Shown here piece by piece: positions 1 to 6,074 of a stretch of 6,806 nt of DNA; position 1 is the first letter of the stretch, and each line of letters begins with the position of its first letter. This stretch comes from Candidatus Brevefilum sp. (GTDB lineage: Bacteria > Chloroflexota > Anaerolineae > Anaerolineales > Anaerolineaceae), in the NCBI GenBank assembly GCA_007119455.1, contig SKPR01000232.1, forward strand, positions 1 through 6,806. Reading direction: 5' to 3'. The position numbers and the translations under genes were made by a program. The notes below the pieces were generated by a model. It was not told where the DNA came from, searched no databases, and saw nothing but the letters and a program-made list of their open reading frames with translations.

Positions 1-226
1 CTTCCTGGGATTCGAGAAATTTCCCTTCGACACCAAGTTCTGCTGTGGCATCCTCGATACCCTTCCAGGCGGTTTGGTTGAAGGATTTATCGTCAATGCC
101 TCCGGTGTCTGTTATCTGGCAGACCAGGACGCTTTCCTCACCCTCAGGTGCACCAGGGGCGCAGGCAGTAAATAGCAAACTGCCTAAAATAAGAATTGTA
201 AAGATGAGTGAAAATTTTTTGAGCAT
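1..226 (-). CDS. BMP/PnrA-family substrate-binding lipoprotein, N-terminal part (runs off the left edge)
   Basis: The first 75 codons of a minus-strand gene are visible and the rest lies beyond the window. The protein begins MLKKFSLIFTILILGSLL and continues to FTAC. That is a short basic N-terminus, a hydrophobic stretch at residues 5-19 and a lipobox-like end with Cys22, so it should be an exported lipoprotein. The lipobox is slightly atypical, with Phe at -3. A Gly/Pro/Glu linker follows, then the first beta strand and the family motif TDTGGIDDKSFNQTAWKG (residues 39-56). This motif is diagnostic of the basic membrane protein family (BmpA, TmpC, PnrA), whose characterised members are the binding proteins of ABC-type nucleoside importers. 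The ligand here is inferred, not shown. ATG at 226 is preferred because GGAGGG lies 7-8 nt upstream. An in-frame ATG at 241 overlaps that Shine-Dalgarno sequence and is less likely. The gene has its own promoter, and permease and ATPase genes would be expected further left. Confidence 0.88.
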   Translation of the reverse strand, partial: MLKKFSLIFTILILGSLLFTACAPGAPEGEESVLVCQITDTGGIDDKSFNQTAWKGIEDATAELGVEGKFLESQE

Positions 227-292
227 AGCAGTTCCCTCCATAACATAATATAGGTTTAGAGTAAAAAACTCCTCCATTTATCCGATGCTTCT

Positions 293-321
293 AGTATATA
301 TGTTATCAACTTTAGTTTCAA
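293..321 (-). promoter_or_regulatory. Sigma70-type promoter of the BMP lipoprotein gene
   Basis: Read on the minus strand, TTGAAA (316-321) and TATACT (293-298) are separated by exactly 17 nt. This is close to the sigma70 consensus. Transcription should start near 286, giving a 5' leader of about 60 nt before the ATG at 226. The promoter lies in the 131-nt gap after the MFS gene (227-357), so the lipoprotein need not depend on read-through from the upstream cluster. I saw no strong hairpin-plus-U-tract terminator for the MFS gene in the same gap. Confidence 0.6.
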
Positions 322-357
322 GAGGTTTTTTCATCCTGTTCGCAAAAAAGTTGTTTA

Positions 358-1641
358 TCAAGCCTTGATCTCTTGGAACTCGCTATCTACCTTAGCCTCA
401 CCCCGGGTCACCCCCGCCATCATGACCAGGGCTAACAGCATGAAGATTGGCCCAATGTACATGATCACGGAATAATCATTACCGGCCAGCTCCACTAACC
501 AGCCGTTGATATTTGGCCCGAGGATGGCTGCCATGGTGGAGAACAGGTAATAGAGGCCTGTATATGTGCCAATCAGGATATCTTCCGTCATATCAACGAC
601 CATCGGCAGAGAATTGATATTGATGAAAGCCCAGGCAATACCGGCAAACATCAGGATCACCCCGACTATGGGAACCTCGCCCAGTACAGGCACCGCGAAT
701 AAAACATTTGTGAGGAACGGTACAGGCAGGAAAGCCATCAAAAGCATGGCCAATGCCATTAGAATGATTCCGCCTGAGATGGTCTTGCGTCGGCCAATTT
801 TCCCACCAATAAAACCCGAGGGCAGGGCAAACAGCACAAATAAGAGCGAGAGCTGACCCAGCAGGCGTACGCCATCAGCTTCAGCCATCCCGAGGTGGAC
901 GTGGGCAAACAGGGTGAAGAAGGCTTCAATCGCATTATAGGCAATGAACCAGAACATAATCGCCAGGAAAATGCGAATCGCACTTTTATCTTCGTCTTTG
1001 AGAATCTCTTTGAGACTCTTAATCAAGTTGGGACGCTGGTTTTTGGGAGTGGTATTGTATACCTTTGGTTCGCGGATGAAAACAAAAACCAGGATCGCCG
1101 CCAATACCACCAGGGCTGATCCCAGCCAGAAAGGAAAAGCGGGGTTCATTTCGTAGAGCTGTGCACCCAACAAAAAGGAGATAATGGCGCCGACACCGCC
1201 CATAAAGTTGATCACACCGTTGGCCTGTGAGCGATACTTTGATGGGGTGATATCGGGCATCAGGGCAACGACCGGTGTTCGCCAGACGGCCATGGAAAGT
1301 ATCAGCGCGATCTTGCCAGCCAGGAAAACGGGCAGAGCAGCCGCAATGGGCAGGATCCCGAATGCGACTGCTGCAATTGGTGCACCAGCCAGTACGAATG
1401 GCATCCGGCGTCCGATACGTGTCTGTAAGCGATCCGACCAGGCGCCGACTGCCGGCTGGATGAATAAAGCAGCGATGTTATCCAGGGTCATCAAAAACCC
1501 AATTAGACCGGGCCGGATGCCAAAGCGGTTGGCCAAAAATAGCGGGACGAAGGCATTATAAGTCCCCCAGATCACACTGACGCCAAAAAAGCCAAAACCA
1601 AGTAAAAAAGTCCTCAGATAATTTAATTTTTTGGGTTGCAT
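358..1641 (-). CDS. SLC45-like MFS carrier (probable sugar transporter)
   Basis: This is a 427-aa polytopic membrane protein with about twelve hydrophobic segments, the usual length for a single MFS carrier. Three features point to the SLC45/sucrose-symporter-like branch or the related GPH sugar carriers. A motif-A-like loop after TM2 reads GAWSDRLQTRIGRR (residues 66-79). The loop after TM4 reads RTPVVALMPDITPSKYRSQA (121-140). A second basic loop, GGKIGRRK (279-286), starts the C-terminal half. Known relatives take up sugars by proton symport, but the substrate here cannot be read from sequence. The frame is open up to an ATG at 1725, which would overlap trmD by 74 nt. The ATG at 1641 is preferred: it follows the trmD stop by 10 nt, has GGAG 5 nt upstream, and gives a normal N-terminus just before TM1. 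A third ATG at 1659 overlaps the trmD stop and lacks a ribosome binding site. It is the last gene of the four-gene cluster. Confidence 0.88.
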   Translation of the reverse strand: MQPKKLNYLRTFLLGFGFFGVSVIWGTYNAFVPLFLANRFGIRPGLIGFLMTLDNIAALFIQPAVGAWSDRLQTRIGRRMPFVLAGAPIAAVAFGILPIAAALPVFLAGKIALILSMAVWRTPVVALMPDITPSKYRSQANGVINFMGGVGAIISFLLGAQLYEMNPAFPFWLGSALVVLAAILVFVFIREPKVYNTTPKNQRPNLIKSLKEILKDEDKSAIRIFLAIMFWFIAYNAIEAFFTLFAHVHLGMAEADGVRLLGQLSLLFVLFALPSGFIGGKIGRRKTISGGIILMALAMLLMAFLPVPFLTNVLFAVPVLGEVPIVGVILMFAGIAWAFININSLPMVVDMTEDILIGTYTGLYYLFSTMAAILGPNINGWLVELAGNDYSVIMYIGPIFMLLALVMMAGVTRGEAKVDSEFQEIKA

Positions 1642-1646
1642 CTTTT

Positions 1647-1650
1647 CTCC
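1647..1650 (-). promoter_or_regulatory. Ribosome binding site that sets the MFS start
   Basis: GGAG on the minus strand lies 5 nt before the ATG at 1641, inside the 10-nt gap after the trmD TAA (1652-1654). Neither alternative ATG (1659 or 1725) has a comparable site. This close packing suggests translational coupling to trmD. Confidence 0.6.
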
Positions 1651-1651
1651 A

Positions 1652-2416
1652 TTAGTCATCTTGGTGGGTAGTGTTTTGTGGATCATTGGGTGTGTAGCCC
1701 AAATCCTGTAAAAAAGCCAGATCATCCTGGCTCAATTCGACATTATTAATTAAATCTGGGCGGTGTAGCAATGTGCGGCGGAGGGCCTCGCGCCGCCGCC
1801 AGCGTGCAATTTGTGCGTGATTACCCGAGAGCAATACTTCTGGGATGCCCCATCCGCGGAATTCAGATGGCCGGGTGTAATGAGGATATTCCAGGAGTCC
1901 AGTGGCGTAGGAATCATCCTGAGGAGCCTCCGAATCACCAAGCACACCTGGCAGGAGGCGGGTTATGGCATCAATCAATACCAGGGCTGGGAGTTCTCCC
2001 CCGGTCAGCACGTAATCGCCGATGGAGATTGAATCAGTCACCAGGTGCTGGCGGATGCGCTCATCCACACTCTCATAACGGCCACAGATCAATCCCAGGT
2101 GTGGAAATTCAGCCAGTTCAAAGGCCATTTTCTGGGTGAAGGTGCGTCCCTGGGGTGAAAGAAGGATTACCGGGCAGGACGGCGGTGAACCCAGGATGCT
2201 CTCAACTGCTGCAAAAACAGGTTCGGGTTTTAAAACCATTCCTCCACCGCCGCCATAAGGGGTGTCATCGGTGGTGCGGTGTTTATCAGTCGCCCAATCC
2301 CGGATATTATAGGTATGCACTGTGAGGGCCCCTGAATCCTGGGCCCGGCGGAGGATACTGGTATTGAGGTATGAATCAAAGACTTCAGGGAATAAGGAAA
2401 ATGTGTCAAATTGCAT
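1652..2416 (-). CDS. trmD: tRNA (guanine-N1)-methyltransferase TrmD
   Basis: TrmD transfers a methyl group from S-adenosylmethionine to N1 of G37 in tRNAs that read codons beginning with C and tRNA-Pro. This prevents +1 frameshifting, and the enzyme is normally essential. The 254-aa length is typical. Family motifs run in order: the N-terminal FDTFSLFPEVF (3-13), TPYGGGGGMVLKPEP (52-66), LICGRYESVDER (109-120), SIGDYVLTGGELP (131-143) and DSYATGLLEYPHYTRP (168-183), ending with VLLSGNHAQIARWR (194-207). The knotted SAM-binding core is therefore complete. Asp168 matches the catalytic Asp of the family and Arg153 the conserved Arg in DAITRLLPGVLG. The C-terminal tRNA-binding helices are present. 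It lies 29 nt after ppa and is followed closely by the MFS gene. No Shine-Dalgarno sequence is visible before the ATG, so translation may be coupled to ppa. In many bacteria trmD sits between rimM and rplS, and neither is present here. Confidence 0.98.
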   Translation of the reverse strand: MQFDTFSLFPEVFDSYLNTSILRRAQDSGALTVHTYNIRDWATDKHRTTDDTPYGGGGGMVLKPEPVFAAVESILGSPPSCPVILLSPQGRTFTQKMAFELAEFPHLGLICGRYESVDERIRQHLVTDSISIGDYVLTGGELPALVLIDAITRLLPGVLGDSEAPQDDSYATGLLEYPHYTRPSEFRGWGIPEVLLSGNHAQIARWRRREALRRTLLHRPDLINNVELSQDDLAFLQDLGYTPNDPQNTTHQDD

Positions 2417-2445
2417 CGGAATGATTGGGCATAAGCTGGGTGATT

Positions 2446-3057
2446 TTACCGTCCGAAAGCCTCATTATAGTCTTCGATAGATGACGAAACAATCTTCTTT
2501 GCTTTTTCAGCCCCTGATATGCTGAGGATCTTGATTTCTGTTTCCTGTCCCTTAACCATTTTATAAGTGCGGAAATAATGAGCCAGGCGTTCGACGATCA
2601 CATCCGGGAGGTCATCCAGCTCTCGGACATGTCCGTAAATATGATCATTCTCCAGGACAGCGATAATCTTATCATCGGCCTCGCCATGATCAAGGAGCTG
2701 AATCACGCCTACCACTACGGCATTTAAGAATATCTCTGCCCGGTTGATGGGACGTTCGCTGATCACACAAATATCCAGCGGGTCACCATCACCCCGATCA
2801 GCACTTTCAGAAAGTGCTTTGACACGCTCATCACAATAAGTTCGCGGGATAAATCCATATAACGCGGGTGTTAATGAAGTTGTCCGTTGGGGACGATCGA
2901 CATAGAGGTAGCCTGTTTCTTTGTCGACTTCGTATTTGATGACATCAAAGGGGGTCATTTCGATATAAGCAAAAACCCGGTCTGGCGGTTCTGGTCCAAC
3001 CTCGAGGCCATGCCAGGGGTGTGGTCGCCAACGATAGAATGGGGCTGGGAAATTCAT
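2446..3057 (-). CDS. ppa: Inorganic pyrophosphatase, family I (soluble)
   Basis: This cytoplasmic, Mg-dependent enzyme hydrolyses PPi to two phosphates and so pulls biosynthetic reactions forward. The 203-aa protein carries the family I signature DGDPLDI (90-96), in which Asp90, Asp92 and Asp95 match E. coli Asp65, Asp67 and Asp70. Asp123, Asp128 and Lys130 in LLDHGEADDK match Asp97, Asp102 and Lys104. The substrate-binding segments KYEVDKETGYLYVDRP (41-56) and YGFIPRTYC (67-75) are also present, as is the late FRTYKMVKG motif (162-170). All catalytic carboxylates are intact. The N-terminus has about 25 residues more than E. coli Ppa, including PHPWHGLEVGPEPPDRV, a variant I have seen in several bacterial phyla. 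The start is well supported by GGAGG 5 nt before the ATG. It lies 38 nt downstream of the kinase gene and 29 nt upstream of trmD, so co-transcription with both is likely. Confidence 0.97.
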   Translation of the reverse strand: MNFPAPFYRWRPHPWHGLEVGPEPPDRVFAYIEMTPFDVIKYEVDKETGYLYVDRPQRTTSLTPALYGFIPRTYCDERVKALSESADRGDGDPLDICVISERPINRAEIFLNAVVVGVIQLLDHGEADDKIIAVLENDHIYGHVRELDDLPDVIVERLAHYFRTYKMVKGQETEIKILSISGAEKAKKIVSSSIEDYNEAFGR

Positions 3058-3095
3058 TTAATCCTCCAAAAATTAGTTCTTATAAATAGTTTATC

Positions 3096-3788
3096 TTAAA
3101 ATTCTTTTTTCAACACTGAAATATTTGGGAATTTCAGGATTTCAGGTTTTTCCAGATTATTATTGTCGATGATGATATCTGCCGTGTCAAGGGGATGGGC
3201 ATCAGCATGGTAAAGTTCCTGCCCAGGGACATATCGTTTGAGATACCGGGTGGTGGCTTTTTCCGGAGAGCCGTATAAACCGGTATCACGGGCAACACCT
3301 CTTGGAATGGTATTTGAAAAATTAACCTGTAGATACAGGGTCACATCCCAATAAGGACGTAATTCAGGCCGAAGCAGGAAGATTCCATCCATCAGGAGAA
3401 TGGCGTCTTCAGCAGCAGTCTGAATGGGTGTCTGCACCGATTGGTTTTTTCGATGGTTAAACAGGGCGGTTATATATTGACGGTTTCCTCCAGGACCCAG
3501 GGGTGCTAATAACGCCTCAATGGCCCCGGCATAATTGAAAGAATCCTGGTAAAAACCTTTGGGAGAAAGGTCGCCTTGTTGACGGCGAATGTGTTCCGGA
3601 TTGTGGAACCCATCAATGCTCGCCCGGATCACCTCCCGGCCTGCCCCCTTGATGACCGCAGCCAGCTCGCCTGCCAGTGTGGTCTTGCCTGCTGCATCCA
3701 CACCGTCGATACCCACGCGCAACGGGTGAAGAAAGGTCAGGCTTTGTAAATATTCAGCCAGTTTTACGATAATGTCTTTCCGTTTCAT
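3096..3788 (-). CDS. Uridine kinase/phosphoribulokinase-like P-loop kinase
   Basis: This 230-aa soluble protein belongs to the P-loop kinase group that includes uridine kinase, phosphoribulokinase and pantothenate kinase. The Walker A loop GVDAAGKTT spans residues 29-37 with Lys35. The conserved DGFH (59-62) follows strand 2 and binds the acceptor substrate in relatives. LLMDGIFLLRPEL (131-143) is the second conserved core segment. A basic region around RYLKRYVPGQ (181-190) probably forms the lid, and the protein ends with a TADIIIDNNN segment (202-211). The pattern SPKGFYQDSFNY with LLAPLGPGG resembles proteins commonly labelled 'uridine kinase' in Actinobacteria and Chloroflexota, which differ from E. 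coli Udk. Phosphorylation of a nucleoside or sugar alcohol by ATP is expected, but the true acceptor is unknown. It is the first gene of the minus-strand cluster. A TATAAT element 7 nt before the ATG implies a leader of almost zero length, and no Shine-Dalgarno sequence is seen. Confidence 0.88.
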   Translation of the reverse strand: MKRKDIIVKLAEYLQSLTFLHPLRVGIDGVDAAGKTTLAGELAAVIKGAGREVIRASIDGFHNPEHIRRQQGDLSPKGFYQDSFNYAGAIEALLAPLGPGGNRQYITALFNHRKNQSVQTPIQTAAEDAILLMDGIFLLRPELRPYWDVTLYLQVNFSNTIPRGVARDTGLYGSPEKATTRYLKRYVPGQELYHADAHPLDTADIIIDNNNLEKPEILKFPNISVLKKEF

Positions 3789-3795
3789 TTCTGGT

Positions 3796-3824
3796 ATTAT
3801 AGCCGCGATTTTGAAGGGTATAAA
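3796..3824 (-). promoter_or_regulatory. Promoter of the kinase-ppa-trmD-MFS cluster (probably leaderless)
   Basis: A perfect TATAAT occurs on the minus strand at 3796-3801. A weak -35, TTTATA (3819-3824), lies 17 nt upstream. The start of transcription would fall at about 3788-3790, on or next to the ATG at 3788, so the first gene would be translated from a leaderless mRNA. It overlaps the ppk1 promoter on the other strand. Confidence is limited by the weak -35. Confidence 0.5.
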
Positions 3825-3839
3825 ATATTATTGTATACT
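3811..3839 (+). promoter_or_regulatory. Sigma70-type promoter of ppk1
   Basis: TTGAAG (3811-3816) and TATACT (3834-3839) are separated by 17 nt. Transcription should start near 3846, giving a leader of about 33 nt before the ATG at 3879. The position of this promoter argues against the upstream in-frame TTG at 3831, which would lie inside it. The -35 and spacer overlap the -35 and spacer of the opposing cluster promoter. Confidence 0.6.
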
Positions 3840-3878
3840 TTAATCACCGAATGGATTGTAAACCAAAAGGCAAAATTG

Positions 3879-6005
3879 ATGACCGAAACAGAAGAAACCG
3901 ACTTCAAAGGGTTTACCGAAATGATTGACGACCCGCTGAATTACCTCAATCGGGAATTGTCCATGCTCAAATTTCACCGCCGGGTGTTGCATGAAGCCAG
4001 GAATCCTGACAATCCTTTGCTGGAACGTGTCCGCTTTTTAGGCATTGTGGGAGCCATCCTGGATGAATTTTTCATGGTCCGAGTGGGGAGTCTGGTGCTG
4101 GAAAAGCCAGGCGATCAGGCGCGGTTCTATTTTGAAAATAAGACCCCGCATCAGCAATTGCGAGAGATCCGCAAAGCTGCTATTAAAATAATGGAAGAAG
4201 CTCAGAATTGTTTTCGTAATACGCTTCAGCCTTTACTGGCTGAGCAAAACATTCAGATCTATCATTATCACGAGCTTAAAAAATCCCAGCGTGAAAGGGT
4301 GGATGCCTATTATGATGAGGTCATTTTCCCTGTGCTGACGCCCCTGGCGTTTGATCCCGGGCATCCATTTCCCTACATCTCGAATTTAAGCTTTAACCTG
4401 GCCATTGTGGTCAGGGGAGAAAATGGCCGTCGTCATTTTGCCCGGCTTAAAGTACCCGGCACCCTTCCACACTTTTTGCCGGTCAATAAAGCTGCCTTCG
4501 ATTCCTCTCCGCTGGCCAAGCAAGGCCGGAAACACGCCTTCGTCAGGTTGGACGAGGTGATCACGGCTAACCTGGCCGGGCTGTTTGAAGGCCTTGAAGT
4601 GCTTGAGGTGCACCCCTTCCATGTTTTGCGAAGTGCTGAGATTGAGCTACAGGGTATGGACGTGATGGATCTGCTTGAGATGACGGAGCAGAGTGTTCGG
4701 CGCAGGCGATTTGGTTCCGTCGTCCGTCTGCTGGTTGATGAGAAAATGCCGGAAAATCTCCTGAAGATCCTGGTGGATAACCTCAATGTTGAACCACAGT
4801 TCATTTATCCGCAAAAAAATCCCGTCATTTTGCATAACCTGGGGCAGATTTATCAGGTTGACCGTCCAGATTTAAAATATCCGGAATTTTCTTCTGCTAC
4901 TCCGCCGGTATTAATCAGGGAAAAAGAGTCCAGTCCTGATCACTTTTTTCGCGCGATTCGCGAAAAAGACATCATGTTACATCATCCCTATGACTCATTT
5001 GATCCGGTGGTTGATTTTTTGCTTAACGCGGCAATTGATCCGGATGTGCTGGCGATTAAACAGACCCTTTACCGGGTTGGTCGTAAATCCCCCGTTGTGC
5101 GGGCTTTGTTGCAGGCACGGCGGGATCATGGAAAACAGGTTGCAACCCTGATAGAGCTGCAGGCGCGCTTTGATGAAGAGAGCAATATAGAGTGGGCCAG
5201 GTTATTAGAGCAGGAAGGTGTTCATGTAACCTATGGCCTGATGGGATTGAAAACCCATTCGAAAACAATTATGGTCGTCCGTAAAGAAGGGGATCATATC
5301 CGGCGATATGTGCATCTGGCAACCGGGAATTACAACCATATCACCGCCCAGCTCTATGAAGATATCGGCATGTTCACCTGTGATGAGGACATTGCAGCAG
5401 ATGTGACAGATCTTTTTAATTATCTGACTGGGTATTCTGCTAAAGACGATTACCGGAAGCTGCTGGTAGCCCCGATGCAGCTCAGGAAAAAAATCCGTAA
5501 GCTGATCTGTAAGGAAATGGCTCAGCAGAAGAAACATGGTGATGGACGGATTATTTTTAAAATGAATGCGCTGGTTGATGCGGATATGGTCCGCTTACTT
5601 TACCAGGCCTCCAGGGCAGGAGTGAAAATTGACCTGATTGTGCGGGGAATGTGCTCGTTACGCCCGGGTGTGGAAGGCTTGAGTGAGAATATTCGGGTGA
5701 TCAGTGTGTTGGGGCGTTTCCTTGAACATAGCCGTATTTATTACTTTCATAATCATGGCCATGAGGTGGTTTACCTGGGCAGCGCAGATCTGATGCCCCG
5801 GAACTTGAACCAGCGGGTTGAGGTGCTTTTTCCGGTGGAAGACCGGGACATGATCCGGCATCTGCGGGACGATGTTTTATCTGTTTATTTACGGGATGAC
5901 ATCAAAGCCTGGCGGATGCGCCCAGATGGGGCGTATGAACTGATTGAGCCAAAGGGCACAGGCGAATTGATTGACATTCAGCACTGGTTCCTTGACCAGC
6001 GCTGA
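3879..6005 (+). CDS. ppk1: Polyphosphate kinase 1 (ATP:polyphosphate phosphotransferase)
   Basis: PPK1 reversibly moves the terminal phosphate of ATP onto long-chain polyphosphate through a phosphohistidine. The 708-aa protein has the usual four-part layout: N-terminal domain about 17-122, head domain about 123-330, then C1 (about 345-515) and C2 (about 520-690). The catalytic parts match E. coli PPK. His460 in GLKTHSK is the phosphorylated His (435 in E. coli) and His617 in LEHSRI matches His592; both pairs are 157 residues apart. Arg399 (LYRV) and Arg430 (ELQARFDEE) match the Mg-binding Arg375 and Arg405. Tyr493 and Arg589 match the ATP contacts Tyr468 and Arg564. One expected residue is missing: Ile60 in GAILDEFF replaces E. 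coli Asn45. The conserved LSWLxFN motif reads LSMLKFH. The ATG at 3879 is preferred, with AAAAGG 8 nt upstream. The frame extends back to a TTG at 3831, but that lies within the promoter. The gene is divergent from the ppa-containing cluster. Confidence 0.97.
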   Translation: MTETEETDFKGFTEMIDDPLNYLNRELSMLKFHRRVLHEARNPDNPLLERVRFLGIVGAILDEFFMVRVGSLVLEKPGDQARFYFENKTPHQQLREIRKAAIKIMEEAQNCFRNTLQPLLAEQNIQIYHYHELKKSQRERVDAYYDEVIFPVLTPLAFDPGHPFPYISNLSFNLAIVVRGENGRRHFARLKVPGTLPHFLPVNKAAFDSSPLAKQGRKHAFVRLDEVITANLAGLFEGLEVLEVHPFHVLRSAEIELQGMDVMDLLEMTEQSVRRRRFGSVVRLLVDEKMPENLLKILVDNLNVEPQFIYPQKNPVILHNLGQIYQVDRPDLKYPEFSSATPPVLIREKESSPDHFFRAIREKDIMLHHPYDSFDPVVDFLLNAAIDPDVLAIKQTLYRVGRKSPVVRALLQARRDHGKQVATLIELQARFDEESNIEWARLLEQEGVHVTYGLMGLKTHSKTIMVVRKEGDHIRRYVHLATGNYNHITAQLYEDIGMFTCDEDIAADVTDLFNYLTGYSAKDDYRKLLVAPMQLRKKIRKLICKEMAQQKKHGDGRIIFKMNALVDADMVRLLYQASRAGVKIDLIVRGMCSLRPGVEGLSENIRVISVLGRFLEHSRIYYFHNHGHEVVYLGSADLMPRNLNQRVEVLFPVEDRDMIRHLRDDVLSVYLRDDIKAWRMRPDGAYELIEPKGTGELIDIQHWFLDQR

Positions 6006-6074
6006 ATGTAATTTTAAAAAGTTTCAGGTGCACCTGGTTATTGATCTGGCCCAGGTATACTCATCCAGGTAGGC
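6006..6074. other. Convergent gap with a 12-bp palindrome and repeated CCAGGT
   Basis: This short gap separates the 3' ends of ppk1 and the small membrane protein gene. It contains the perfect palindrome CAGGTGCACCTG (6025-6036). CCAGGT recurs at 6051-6056 and 6065-6070, and ACCTGG (6032-6037) could pair with the first of these across a 13-nt loop. There is no clear U-tract on either strand, so a role as a bidirectional terminator is only possible. Confidence 0.3.

Noticed and set aside
45..248. Plus-strand open frame over the BMP gene
   Set aside because: It is antisense to a clear BMP-family lipoprotein with signal peptide and family motif.
322..352. T6/A6 pairing as a terminator after the MFS gene
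   Set aside because: The possible stem is all A-T pairs with a 12-nt or larger loop and no following U-tract, so it is too weak to call.
1642..1725. Longer MFS start at 1725 or 1659
   Set aside because: Both overlap trmD and have no ribosome binding site. The extra residues do not resemble an MFS N-terminus, while 1641 has GGAG at good spacing.
1771..2139. Plus-strand open frame of 122 codons over trmD
   Set aside because: It lies fully antisense to trmD, whose motifs are unambiguous; the frame is Gly/Arg-rich by reflection.
3831..3878. TTG at 3831 as the ppk1 start, adding 16 residues
   Set aside because: It lies inside the predicted ppk1 promoter, just before the -10. The added residues match nothing in the family, and the ATG at 3879 has a plausible ribosome binding site.
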